This document shows positions 27,577 to 38,953 of a DNA stretch of 64,000 nt, in pieces. The notes beneath the pieces are model-generated. The model did not search any database. It was not told the origin of the DNA and saw nothing but the letters and a program-made list of their open reading frames with translations. Within the stretch, counting starts at the first letter, position 1. Every line of letters begins with the position of its first letter. Source of the stretch: Shinella curvata (lineage in GTDB: Bacteria > Pseudomonadota > Alphaproteobacteria > Rhizobiales > Rhizobiaceae); NCBI RefSeq assembly GCF_022899935.1, contig NZ_JALJCJ010000003.1:62001-126000 (forward strand), given 5' to 3'. A program made the position numbers and the translations under genes.

Positions 27577-30500
27577 ATGACTTCAATCGTTACATCTCTT
27601 ACGATCAACCAGATCAAGTCGCTTTCGTCGACTGCGATCCAGAACCTCAACACGGCCGACATCGCGGCGCTGTCCAGCACGCAGATCAAGGCCCTGAGCT
27701 CGTCGCAGATCGCCGCTTTCGAGACGGACGACCTTGCCGCGTTCTCGTCCACCCAGCTCAGCGCCGTCACCGCCGCTGCCATCACCGGCCTCACCCTCTC
27801 GCAGATGGATGCCCTGAGCTCGACCAACATCGTCGGTCTGACCTCGGCCCAGATGAACGCGCTCAGCACGGCGCAGGTCGCCCAGCTGAACTCCGACCAG
27901 GTCGACGCCCTGACGTCGACGCAGATCGGCGCCCTCAGCGCTGCCGCACTCGGCGCCATGGCTTCCGACGAAATCGCGACCTTCTCCTCGGATGAAGTCG
28001 CCGCCATCTCCACCAAGGTCCTGGCGCAGCTCTCCACCGACGCAATCGCCAACTTCAACAGCGACCAGCTCGGCGCTCTCTCCTCCAAGCAGATCGCTTC
28101 GCTGACCACCGCACAGGTTGCCGTGCTCACGTCCGAGCAGGTCGATGGCCTGACCAGCAGCCAGGTTTCTGCCCTGACGGCCAAGCAGGTTGCCGCTCTG
28201 ACGACCGATGCGATCACCTCGCTCGACAGCGACCAGATCGCCGCCCTCTCCGCCAAGCAGGTTGCCGCTCTCACCACCGATCAGGTCGCGATCCTGGACA
28301 CCGACCAGGTCACCGCCCTCTCGAGCACGCAGATCGCTTCCCTCAGCGCCGCCGCTCTCGGCACGATGACCTCGGACGAGATCGCAACCTTCACGACGGA
28401 TGAAGTCGCCGCCATCACCACCAAGGTTCTGGCTGCTCTCTCCACCGACGCGATCGCCAACTTCGACAGCGCCCAGATCGGCGCCCTGACGAGCAAGCAG
28501 GTCGCTTCGCTCACGACGGCCCAGATCGGCGTTCTCTCCTCCGAGCAGATCGACGGCCTTACGACCTCCGGCGTGGCTGCCCTGACGGCCAAGCAGGTTG
28601 CCGCTCTGACGACCGATGCGATCACCTCGCTCGACAGCGACCAGATCGCCGCCCTCTCCGCCAAGCAGGTCGCGGCCCTCACCACCGCTCAGGTCGACAT
28701 CCTGAACTCGGATCAGGTGCAGGCTCTGACCTCGACCCAGATCGCCGGCCTCAGCGCCGCCGCTCTCAACCTGATGGAGTCGGACGAGATCGCGACCTTC
28801 ACCACGGACGAAGTCGCTGCCATCTCCACCAAGGTCCTGGCTGCTCTCTCCACCGCGACGATCGCCAACCTTGACAGCGACAAGATCGGCGCTCTCTCTT
28901 CCAAGCAACTCGCAGCCCTCACCACCGCCCAGGTGGCCGTGCTGACCTCCGACCAGCTTGACGGCCTCTCCAGCGCCAACATCACGGCTCTGACGGCCAA
29001 GCAGGTTGCAGTCCTCACGACGGAAGCCGTCGCATCGCTCGACAGCGACCAGGTCGCCGCTCTCTCGGCCAAGCAGGTTGCGGCTCTGACCACCGACCAG
29101 GCAGAAGCCCTCACCTCCGATCAGGTTCAGGCCCTGACGTCGACGCAGATCGCCGCCTTCGGCGCCGTTGCCCTCGACACGATGACCTCGGAGGAGATTG
29201 CAACCTTCTCGACGGATGAAGTCGCCGCCATCTCCACCAAGGTTCTGGCTGCCCTCTCCACCGCGACGATCGCCAACCTCGACAGCGACAAGATCGCAGC
29301 CCTCACCAGCAAGCAGGCCGCTGCCCTGACGACGGCACAGATCGCATCGCTTTCGTCTGACCAGGTCGATGGCCTGACCAGCGCCAACATTGCAGCCCTG
29401 ACGATCAAGCAGGTTGCGGCTCTGTCGACCGATGCCATCACCTCGCTCGACAGCGACCAGGTCGCGGCCCTCTCGGCCAAGCAGATCGCTGCCCTCACCA
29501 CCGACCAGGTTGCGACCCTCAACTCCGATCAGGTCCAGGCTCTGTCCTCGACCCAGATCGCAGCCCTCAGCGCCGCCGCCATGGACACGATGGCTTCGGA
29601 CGAGATCGCAACCTTTACTACGGACGAAGTTGCCGCCATCTCCACCAAGGTTCTGGCCGCTCTCTCCACCGCGACGATCGCCAACCTGGACAGCGACAAG
29701 ATCGCCGCCCTCTCGTCTAAGCAGATCGCTGCCCTGACGACGGCCCAGATCGCATCGCTGACCTCCGACCAGGTCGATGGTCTGACCAGCGACAACATCG
29801 TCGCCCTGACGGCCACGCAGATCGTGAAGCTGACGACCGATGCCATCGCATCGCTCGACAGCGACCAGATCGCCGCGCTGACGTCCAAGCAGGTTGCTTC
29901 GCTCACCACCGAACAGGTCGAAACCCTGACGTCGGATCAGGTCGAAGCACTCGACAGTGCCCAGATCGCAGCCCTCAGCGCGGCAGCGCTGGGTGTGATG
30001 GACTCCGACGAGATCGCCAAGTTCACCACGGATGAAGTCGCCGCCATCTCCACCAAGGTTCTGGCTGCACTTTCCACGGCTGCTCTGGGCAACTTCGGAA
30101 GTGATCAGATCGCCGCGCTCAGCACGGCTCAGGTCGCCGCTCTGACGACGGCTCAGGTCGCAAGCCTGATCTCCGACCAGCTCGACGGCCTGTCGACCGA
30201 CCAGGTCGTCGCCCTGACGGCCACCCAGGTCGCATCGCTCACCACCGACGCCGTCGCGTCGCTGGAAAGCACGCAGATCGAGGTCCTGACGTCCAAGCAG
30301 GTCGCATCGCTCACCACCGATCAGGTCAAGACCCTGAATTCGGATCAGGTGGCGGCGCTCACCAGCACGCAGATCGCAGCCCTCAGCGCCGCAGCGCTGG
30401 ACACCATGGACTCCGACGAGATCGGAACGTTCTCCTCGGATGAAGTCGCAGCCATCAGCACCAAGGTTCTGGCCGGCCTGTCGACCGACATCGTGTCCTT

Positions 30501-31008
30501 CCTCTCGACCGATCAGGTCGGTGCTCTCAGCACCGGTCAGGTCGCCTCGCTGACGACGGCGCAGGTTGCGGTTCTCTCCTCGACCCAGGTCGATGGTCTG
30601 ACGAGCGGCCAGGTCGCAGCCCTGACGGCCAACCAGGTCAAGGCCCTCTCGACCGATGCGCTCGCATCCTTCGACAGCGACCAGATCGCGGCCCTGACTT
30701 CGACCCAGATCGCTGCCCTCAGCACCGCTCAGGTAGCAACGCTGACGTCCGACCAGGTCGAAGCGCTGACCTCGACGCAGATCGCCGCTCTCTCCTCCGC
30801 CGCCCTCGATGCGATGGACTCGGACGAGATCGCGACCTTCACGACCGACGAGATCGCAGCGATCAACGTGAAGGCCCTGCCGGGTCTCTCCACGGCCGAC
30901 ATCGCCGCCCTGGACTCCACGCAGGCTCAGGCCTTCACGAGCCAGCAGATCGCCGCTCTCACCAGCGCGCAGGTCGAAGCGGTCATCGCGGCTTACAACG
31001 ACGTCTGA
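27577..31008 (+). CDS. Giant octapeptide-repeat protein in the flagellin region, unknown function
   Basis: 1143 aa. Residues 8-1143 are exactly 142 consecutive octapeptides without a single insertion or deletion, consensus L-[ST]-[ST]-x-[QE]-[IV]-x-[AS]. A higher-order unit of 17 octapeptides (136 aa) recurs, marked by a Met-containing block [MT/D]SDEIATF eight times. There is no Arg, His, Cys or Trp, only one Pro (in ALPGLS) and one Tyr (in the last six residues); it is Ala/Ser/Thr/Leu/Gln/Asp-rich and acidic. No signal peptide or membrane helix. The first residues MTSIVTS resemble the flagellin start MTSILTN. The ATG has AAGGG eight bases upstream. It is followed by a terminator and then three sugar-enzyme genes. 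I do not recognise the family; a surface, filament-associated or secreted protein is an inference. Confidence 0.9.
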   Translation: MTSIVTSLTINQIKSLSSTAIQNLNTADIAALSSTQIKALSSSQIAAFETDDLAAFSSTQLSAVTAAAITGLTLSQMDALSSTNIVGLTSAQMNALSTAQVAQLNSDQVDALTSTQIGALSAAALGAMASDEIATFSSDEVAAISTKVLAQLSTDAIANFNSDQLGALSSKQIASLTTAQVAVLTSEQVDGLTSSQVSALTAKQVAALTTDAITSLDSDQIAALSAKQVAALTTDQVAILDTDQVTALSSTQIASLSAAALGTMTSDEIATFTTDEVAAITTKVLAALSTDAIANFDSAQIGALTSKQVASLTTAQIGVLSSEQIDGLTTSGVAALTAKQVAALTTDAITSLDSDQIAALSAKQVAALTTAQVDILNSDQVQALTSTQIAGLSAAALNLMESDEIATFTTDEVAAISTKVLAALSTATIANLDSDKIGALSSKQLAALTTAQVAVLTSDQLDGLSSANITALTAKQVAVLTTEAVASLDSDQVAALSAKQVAALTTDQAEALTSDQVQALTSTQIAAFGAVALDTMTSEEIATFSTDEVAAISTKVLAALSTATIANLDSDKIAALTSKQAAALTTAQIASLSSDQVDGLTSANIAALTIKQVAALSTDAITSLDSDQVAALSAKQIAALTTDQVATLNSDQVQALSSTQIAALSAAAMDTMASDEIATFTTDEVAAISTKVLAALSTATIANLDSDKIAALSSKQIAALTTAQIASLTSDQVDGLTSDNIVALTATQIVKLTTDAIASLDSDQIAALTSKQVASLTTEQVETLTSDQVEALDSAQIAALSAAALGVMDSDEIAKFTTDEVAAISTKVLAALSTAALGNFGSDQIAALSTAQVAALTTAQVASLISDQLDGLSTDQVVALTATQVASLTTDAVASLESTQIEVLTSKQVASLTTDQVKTLNSDQVAALTSTQIAALSAAALDTMDSDEIGTFSSDEVAAISTKVLAGLSTDIVSFLSTDQVGALSTGQVASLTTAQVAVLSSTQVDGLTSGQVAALTANQVKALSTDALASFDSDQIAALTSTQIAALSTAQVATLTSDQVEALTSTQIAALSSAALDAMDSDEIATFTTDEIAAINVKALPGLSTADIAALDSTQAQAFTSQQIAALTSAQVEAVIAAYNDV
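27598..31008 (+). repeat. Tandem 24-bp coding repeats in a 408-bp higher-order period
   Basis: 142 units of 24 bp in one frame. The ATG of the marker block occurs at 27958, 28366, 28774, 29182, 29590, 29998, 30406 and 30814: every interval is exactly 408 bp. Most copies have diverged at the DNA level, but about 92 bp at 28171-28262 are identical to 28579-28670, one period away, suggesting recent recombination or conversion. Confidence 0.97.
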
Positions 31009-31032
31009 TAAGGACGCCGGAAACCGAAACGA

Positions 31033-31062
31033 GGCGGCGCGGCTCCAACCGCGCCGCCTTTT
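31033..31062 (+). terminator. Terminator after the repeat-protein gene
   Basis: Ten-base perfect stem GGCGGCGCGG / CCGCGCCGCC, 6-nt loop, then TTTT, 25 bp past the stop codon. Confidence 0.92.
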
Positions 31063-31200
31063 CGTTTGGCAGGCCGCAAACACCTGATTTGCGCGCCAAA
31101 CGACAAGCCCGACGCAAGTCAACTCCGGTAGCAAGGCAAACGAGCTCATTGCGAGTCGTTCAACCGCCCGGCCGAAAGGCCGCCTTGCCGCAGGATGGCC

Positions 31201-33246
31201 ATGACTGTCAGCACCCCTATCGTTCCCGATCCGAACGCAACGCTCGCCAGCGTTTTGGGCCGCGCCCGCACGCAGCAGCTTTCCCTTGCCGAACTCTTCC
31301 AGATGGCCGAGGGCCTTGCCGCCGCCGGACACGCAGCGCAGGCAATCGAACTCTACAAGACGTGGATCGCCTTCAACGATACCAATCCGCTGCTGCATCT
31401 CGCCTACTTCAACTACGCGGTCTCGCTTTCGAAAAGCGGCGACACCGCGGGCACGCTGAATGCCTTGCGTGCAGCGCTCAAGATCAATCCGGATTTCGGC
31501 CAGGCCCATGTCAATCTCGGCCGCACGCTTGAAGATTGCGGACTGACCGGCCAGGCCGTGCTGCAATGGCGCAACTATGTCGACGCGACCAACGACGTCA
31601 CGCCCGACCGGATCAACCATCGCCATCTCGTGCTCCAGCATATCGGCCGTGTGCTGGAGGGTGCGGGCAAGCTGGAAGAGGCGGAAGCCGCCCTCTGGCA
31701 GGCGATGGAACTGCAGCCACATCGCACCGAGGCCGCCCAGCACTGGATTTCGCTGCGCATGCGCCAGGTCAAGTGGCCGGTGATCACGCCCAACCTCCAC
31801 ATTTCGAGCCGGCAGTTCATGGACGCCATGTCCTCCATGACCATCGCCTGCTATGCCGACGACCCGCTCTTCCAGCTCGCCAAGGCGCATCGTTACTGCA
31901 CCGCCACCGTCGGCCGGCCGGAGACGCGCGGCTTCGTGCGCAAGCCCGTGCGCCAGAAATCCGGCAACGGCCAGCGCCTGCGCGTCGGCTACATCTCTTC
32001 GGATCTGCGCCAGCACGCCGTCGGCTTTGCACTCAGCGAAGTGCTGGAGCTGCACGACAAGTCGCAGGTGGAGATCTTCGCCTATTATTGCGGCGAGCCG
32101 GCCCCGATCGACCACACGCAGGCCCGCATCAAGCAGGCCGTCGATCATTGGCGCGACATCACCAAGCTCAGCGATGTCGATGCCGCCCGCCAGATCGTCG
32201 CCGATGAGATCGACGTGCTCGTCGACGTCAACGGCTACACCAAACATGCCCGCACGAAGATCTTCGCCTACCGGCCGGCGCCTGTCATCGTGAATTTCTG
32301 CGGTTACCCCGGCTCGATGGCGAGCCCGTACCACCAGTACATGATCGCCGACGACTACATCGTGCCGCCGGAAAACGAGCTCTACTATACGGAAAAGATT
32401 CTGCGCATCCCCTGCAACCAGCCGGTGGACCGCAAGCGCGCCGTCAACGCCCGCCCGACGCGCGCCGCAGTAGGTCTGCCTGAGGATGCCTTCGTCTTCG
32501 CAAGCTTCAACGGCATGCAGAAGATCTCGGCCTCGTGTTTCTCCCGCTGGATGGCAATCCTGCTTGCCACGCCCGGCAGCGTTCTCTGGCTGCTCGTCGG
32601 CGACGACAGCGTCAACGAGCGCGTCAAGCAGATGGCCCAGCAGGCCGGCGTTTCGCCTGACCGCCTGATCTTCGCCGGCAAGGTGCAGAACCCGGATCAC
32701 CTCGCCCGCATCGGCCTTGCCGATCTCTTTCTTGACACCTTCCCCTATGGCGCGCATTCGACCGCCGCCGATGCGATCACGCAGGGCCTTCCCGTGCTGA
32801 CCGTGCCGGGCAAGAGCTTCGCCTCGCGCTTCTGCGCCAGCATCGTCTCGGCCGCTGGTGTTCCGGACCTGATCTGCAACGGGCCGGAAGACTACGTCGC
32901 AAAGGCGATCGCCTTCGCCAAGAACCCGGCCAGCCTGGCCGCGATCCGCCAATCCCTGCAGGACCAGCGCGAAACCTGCGCCCTGCGCGATATGGACGGC
33001 CTTGTCCGCCGCCTCGAGGAACTGTTCTGGCAGATGCAGGGCGAGGCCGAGCGCGGCGAAACGCCGGTGCCGGATCTGCGCAATCTCGCCGTCTACTACG
33101 AAGTCGGCGCAGAGCTCGCCGCCGCCAACATCGAATTCGAAAGCGAACAGGCCTACCGGCAGCGTTACCTCGAACAGCTGACGCTGATGGATGAACACGC
33201 GCCGCTGACACCCGATGCCCGCCTTTGGAAGGGAGCCGCCGGCTGA
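31201..33246 (+). CDS. OGT/SPINDLY-like glycosyltransferase (GT41) with TPR domain
   Basis: 681 aa, predicted cytoplasmic O-glycosyltransferase acting on Ser/Thr of proteins. TPR-like helices occupy about residues 15-170 (substrate binding). The catalytic half has GT41 features: RVGYISSDLRQHAVGF with His272 at the place of the OGT active-site His, CGYPGSMASPYHQYMIAD near 367-383, LADLFLDTFPYGAHSTAADA near 506-525 and VPGKSFASR at 535-543. I prefer the ATG at 31201 because CAGGA lies at proper distance; ATG 31195 is too close to it. It follows the repeat-protein gene and leads a three-gene set with close spacing. Flagellin or the repeat protein is the likely acceptor; the donor sugar is unknown. 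Confidence 0.9.
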   Translation: MTVSTPIVPDPNATLASVLGRARTQQLSLAELFQMAEGLAAAGHAAQAIELYKTWIAFNDTNPLLHLAYFNYAVSLSKSGDTAGTLNALRAALKINPDFGQAHVNLGRTLEDCGLTGQAVLQWRNYVDATNDVTPDRINHRHLVLQHIGRVLEGAGKLEEAEAALWQAMELQPHRTEAAQHWISLRMRQVKWPVITPNLHISSRQFMDAMSSMTIACYADDPLFQLAKAHRYCTATVGRPETRGFVRKPVRQKSGNGQRLRVGYISSDLRQHAVGFALSEVLELHDKSQVEIFAYYCGEPAPIDHTQARIKQAVDHWRDITKLSDVDAARQIVADEIDVLVDVNGYTKHARTKIFAYRPAPVIVNFCGYPGSMASPYHQYMIADDYIVPPENELYYTEKILRIPCNQPVDRKRAVNARPTRAAVGLPEDAFVFASFNGMQKISASCFSRWMAILLATPGSVLWLLVGDDSVNERVKQMAQQAGVSPDRLIFAGKVQNPDHLARIGLADLFLDTFPYGAHSTAADAITQGLPVLTVPGKSFASRFCASIVSAAGVPDLICNGPEDYVAKAIAFAKNPASLAAIRQSLQDQRETCALRDMDGLVRRLEELFWQMQGEAERGETPVPDLRNLAVYYEVGAELAAANIEFESEQAYRQRYLEQLTLMDEHAPLTPDARLWKGAAG

Positions 33247-33299
33247 CCGCCGGTGTTTCCCGTTTTAAAACACGAACCGTTCTGAACGACGAGGATCGC

Positions 33300-35781
<2,482 letters not shown>

Positions 35782-35802
35782 GCGGCGTATTCCCGAAACA
35801 CG

Positions 35803-35827
35803 AAGGCCCCGGATAAACCGGGGCCTT
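35803..35827. terminator. Bidirectional terminator between glf and flagellin 2
   Basis: Ten-base perfect stem AAGGCCCCGG / CCGGGGCCTT with a 5-nt loop between two convergent genes. Confidence 0.9.
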
Positions 35828-35863
35828 GCGAAATCTTCGAAGGATTTGGACCTCGTCTTCCGA

Positions 35864-36829
35864 TTAACGGAAGAGCTGGAGGATGCCTTCGGCCGAGGAG
35901 TTGGCAATCGAGAGCGACTGGATGCCCAGCTGCTGCTGCGTCTGAAGGGCCTTCAGGCGGGTCGATTCTTCGTTCATGTCGGCGTCGACGAGGCGGCCGA
36001 TACCGCTGTCGATGGCGTCCGTCAGCTTGTTGGCGAAATCTTCCTGCAGGTCGATGCGCATGGAGATCGAGCCGAGCTGCGAGGCAGCCTTGGTCATCAG
36101 CTGGATCGCGGCTTCCGTAAGGTTCAGCGCTTCGGCCATTTCGGCATCGTCGAAAGCCGAGATGTCGAGCGTTACGACCGTGTCGGTGATCGTGTAGGTA
36201 TTGGTGGTCGGGTCGATGTCGTCACCGGCCGAGCCGAGGATACCGCCGGCGCTCTGCGTGTAGTCCGACGTGTCGACCGTGCCGAACAGAACGTTCTGGC
36301 CGTCGGCGGTCAGTTCGTCGAGCGTGTAGGTCGTGGTGTTGACCTTGACGGTGCCCGAAGCGTCGCGGACGAAGCCAGAAACGATCGTCTTGTCGGCAAC
36401 GGCGTCTGCAGCGGTGCTGTCGAAGACGAGCCAGTTCTGGCCGTTGAAGGCAGCGCCCGAGGCGATCGAAACCAGCTGCTCCTGAAGCTGCTTGATTTCT
36501 TCCTGAACCTTGGCCTTGTCGACGCCCTGTTCGGTCGCCGCCGTAACCTTCTTCTTCATTTCCTTCACGACGTCGATGGCGGCTTCCATACCGGCATAGG
36601 CGGTATCAACCTTGGCGGCGCCGAGACCCAGCGCGTCCTGGACGGCCGAAAGGGCCATGTTGTCGGAGCGCATGGTGGTCGCGATCGACCAGTAGGCAGC
36701 GTTGTCCGAGGCTTCACCGACGCGCATGCCGGAGGAAACACGGCCCTGCGTGGTTTCCATATCGTTGCCGATCGAGCGCAGGGTGTTCAGAGCGGACATT
36801 GCCGCGACGTTGGTCAGAATGCTGGTCAT
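35864..36829 (-). CDS. Flagellin 2
   Basis: Filament subunit (321 aa). N-terminus TSILTNVAAMSALNTLRSIG, then QGRVSSGMRVG; C-terminus QTQQQLGIQSLSIANSSAEG ending LFR. The variable centre (about residues 130-230) carries Thr-rich stretches such as NTTTYTLDELTAD. Its own leader element and terminator suggest separate transcription. Similar in length to flagellin 1 and longer than flagellin 3. Confidence 0.96.
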   Translation of the reverse strand: MTSILTNVAAMSALNTLRSIGNDMETTQGRVSSGMRVGEASDNAAYWSIATTMRSDNMALSAVQDALGLGAAKVDTAYAGMEAAIDVVKEMKKKVTAATEQGVDKAKVQEEIKQLQEQLVSIASGAAFNGQNWLVFDSTAADAVADKTIVSGFVRDASGTVKVNTTTYTLDELTADGQNVLFGTVDTSDYTQSAGGILGSAGDDIDPTTNTYTITDTVVTLDISAFDDAEMAEALNLTEAAIQLMTKAASQLGSISMRIDLQEDFANKLTDAIDSGIGRLVDADMNEESTRLKALQTQQQLGIQSLSIANSSAEGILQLFR

Positions 36830-36863
36830 GAGATGCGTGCCCCTTGAATGGCTGACTGAGGAA

Positions 36864-36891
36864 GGGCATTCCGGATGTTACCGGGGAACGG
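36864..36891 (-). promoter_or_regulatory. Conserved flagellin leader element 2
   Basis: Sense strand CCCCGG-N6-CCGGAATGCCC, about 35 bases before the flagellin 2 start. Same CCGG pair and ATGCCC block as in the other two flagellin leaders. Confidence 0.5.
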
Positions 36892-37002
36892 TGGTCAGCA
36901 TCATGCCTGCCAACCGGTTAAGTTTCTTGGTTAACCCACCGTTTCGATGGGCTTAGAAAACCGCAATAAGGTTAAGGAATTCTTTAACGCGAAAGAAAAA
37001 CG

Positions 37003-37039
37003 AAAAAAGGCCGCGCCCGTTTCCGGACGCGGCCTTTTT
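37003..37039 (-). terminator. Terminator after flagellin 3
   Basis: Stem GGCCGCG / CGCGGCC flanked by A6 and T5, giving a T-run on the minus strand, 46 bp after the flagellin 3 stop. Confidence 0.88.
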
Positions 37040-37084
37040 GTGGGATCTGGCGGGGTCAGCCTTCCCGCCGTCTCCCGTCCGTTA

Positions 37085-37969
37085 TTAACGGAAGAGCGAG
37101 AGGATGTTCTGCGAGTTCGAGTTCGCGATCGACAGCGACTGGATGGCGAGCTGCTGCTGGGTCTGCAGGGCCTTCAGGCGGGTCGATTCCTCGTTCATGT
37201 CGGCGTCGACCAGGCGGCCGATACCCTTGTCGAGGGCGTCGGAGAGCTTCGCAGCGAAGTCTTCCTGCAGGCCGATGCGCATGGAGAGCGAACCGAGGTT
37301 CGAGCCGACCGTGCTCAGGTTGGTCAGGGCGGTTTCGATCGTGTCGAGGTGTTCGGCGACTTCAGCGTCAGTCGTGGCGTCCGTCAGCTCGATAGCGAGC
37401 GTGTCGGCCAGGTAGCCCGAGCTGTCGTCGACTTCGCCGGTGGACGGATCGTAGGCGCCGAACAGGGCGTTTGTAGCCGAGTCGTAGCTTGCCGTCGTGA
37501 CCTTGACCGTGCCGTCATCGCCACGGACGAAGCCGGTGACGACGGTGCCTTCTGCGTTGCCGCCGGCAAGCCAGTTTTCGCCGTTGAACGTGGCGGAAGC
37601 GCCGATGCTCTTCAGCTGGTCCTGGAGCTGGGTGATTTCTTCCTGAACCTTCGTCTTGTCGACGCCCTGTTCAGTCGCGGTAACCAGCTTCTGCTTGAGC
37701 GTCTTGACGACGTCGATCGCAGCTTCAACACCGCTGTAGGCAACGTCGACCTTGGCAGCACCGAGGCCGATGGCGTCCTGGACGGCGGAAAGCGCAGCGT
37801 TGTCCGCGCGCATGGTGGTGGCGATCGACCAGTAGGCAGCGTTGTCCTTGGCGGCGCCGACGCGCTCGCCGGACGAGATGCGGCCCTGCGTCGTTTCCAT
37901 GTCGTTGTTGATGGTGCGCAGCGTCTGGAGAGCTGCCATTGCAGAGGTGTTGGTGAGAATGCTCGACAT
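37085..37969 (-). CDS. Flagellin 3
   Basis: Filament subunit (294 aa), the shortest of the three. N-terminus SSILTNTSAMAALQTLRTIN with QGRISSGERVG; C-terminus QTQQQLAIQSLSIANSNSQN ending LFR. The central domain is about 27 residues shorter than in flagellin 2. It has its own leader element and terminator. Confidence 0.96.
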   Translation of the reverse strand: MSSILTNTSAMAALQTLRTINNDMETTQGRISSGERVGAAKDNAAYWSIATTMRADNAALSAVQDAIGLGAAKVDVAYSGVEAAIDVVKTLKQKLVTATEQGVDKTKVQEEITQLQDQLKSIGASATFNGENWLAGGNAEGTVVTGFVRGDDGTVKVTTASYDSATNALFGAYDPSTGEVDDSSGYLADTLAIELTDATTDAEVAEHLDTIETALTNLSTVGSNLGSLSMRIGLQEDFAAKLSDALDKGIGRLVDADMNEESTRLKALQTQQQLAIQSLSIANSNSQNILSLFR

Positions 37970-38000
37970 TCTAGTTGTCCCTTTGAACGAAATACTGATG

Positions 38001-38034
38001 GGGACATACCGGACTGACTACTTACCGGTTACGG
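38001..38034 (-). promoter_or_regulatory. Conserved flagellin leader element 3
   Basis: Sense strand ACCGG-N12-CCGGTATGTCCCC; ACCGG and CCGGT can pair as a stem. It ends 31 bases before the flagellin 3 ATG. Confidence 0.5.
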
Positions 38035-38206
38035 CGGTTCGGCATCATGCCAACTCGGTTTCTCCAGACATCCAGAGGGATACCAAACCCGTCGTGTGAT
38101 GCCAAAACTCGCAGCCAATCCTTGCCAAGTCCTTAAACCGGCAAGGGGCATTCAACCCATTGAAAAACAGGGTTAATGACGGGTAATGATGTATGGTTAA
38201 GAAGGT

Positions 38207-38953
38207 CTAATTGAAGGATCGCACGAGGCTGCCCACGAGCAGGTTCCAGCCATCGATCAGCACGAAGAACAGAATCTTGAAGGGCAACGAGATCGAGGTC
38301 GGCGGCAGCATCATCATGCCCATGGCCATGGTGATGGTGGCGACGATCATATCGATGACGAGGAAGGGCAGAACGACCAGGAAGCCGATCTCGAAGCCGC
38401 GCCGTATTTCCGAAATCATGAAGGCCGGAATGACGACGCGCAGGTCCGCGACGTTGTTCTCGACGACGGTCTGACCACGCTCCTCGGCAAGCGAGATGAA
38501 AAGCTCGATGTCCTTGTCGCGGGTGTTGGCGACCATGAATTCACGGAAGGGTTCGGCGATCCGCTTGGCAGCTTCCGTCTCGTCGATCTGGTTGGCGATG
38601 AGCGGCTCGACGCCGTTCTGCCAGGCCCGGTCGAAGGTGGGCGCCATGACGTAGAAGGTCATGAACAGCGCAAGCGACACAAGGATCATGTTGGACGGCG
38701 TCGTCGCCAGGCCCATGCCCGAACGCAGGATCGAGAAGGCGATGACGAAGCGCGGAAAGCTGGTCACCATGATCAGGATGCCGGGCGCGACCGACAGGAC
38801 GGTGAGCAGCCCGAAAGTGCGGATGATCCAGGAGGCGACGGAGCCGTCGACGGGCGCGTTGAGAATATTGCCCGGCAGCTGCAACTGCTGCTGTGCATAG
38901 GCCATACCGGTCATCGCTATCATGGCGACGAAGGTCAGAAGGGCTCGAATCAT
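38207..38953 (-). CDS. fliP: Flagellar export gate protein FliP
   Basis: Export gate membrane protein (248 aa) made with a cleavable signal (residues 1-20). FliP signatures: VTSFPRFVIAFSILRSGMGLATTPSNM and GFLVVLPFLVIDMIVATI near the C-terminus (only parts quoted here: RFVIAFSILRSGMG, LPFLVIDMIVATI). Last gene of the flgB-to-fliP operon, overlapping fliL by four bases. Confidence 0.97.
   Translation of the reverse strand: MIRALLTFVAMIAMTGMAYAQQQLQLPGNILNAPVDGSVASWIIRTFGLLTVLSVAPGILIMVTSFPRFVIAFSILRSGMGLATTPSNMILVSLALFMTFYVMAPTFDRAWQNGVEPLIANQIDETEAAKRIAEPFREFMVANTRDKDIELFISLAEERGQTVVENNVADLRVVIPAFMISEIRRGFEIGFLVVLPFLVIDMIVATITMAMGMMMLPPTSISLPFKILFFVLIDGWNLLVGSLVRSFN

Noticed and set aside
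27598-31008. TAL-effector-like repeats, because octapeptides such as LTTDQVAA resemble the LTPEQVVAI helix
   Set aside because: TAL repeats are 33-35 residues with a variable base-reading pair; here the unit is eight residues and has no second helix. The likeness is only the helix N-cap pattern.
27598-31008. CRISPR or satellite DNA
   Set aside because: The repeat is fully coding, has 24-bp units in one frame and no spacers.
27583-33198. An 1871-codon open frame on the minus strand across the repeat gene and the OGT-like gene
   Set aside because: It mirrors the codon pattern of the periodic plus-strand gene and of a high-GC gene; the plus-strand proteins have recognisable motifs, ribosome sites and terminators, while the reverse product is a low-complexity Arg/Gly/Asp-rich shadow.
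36918-36936. Additional CtrA box near flagellin 2 (TTAAG...GGTTAAC)
   Set aside because: The two half sites are separated by nine bases, not seven, so it does not fit the consensus.
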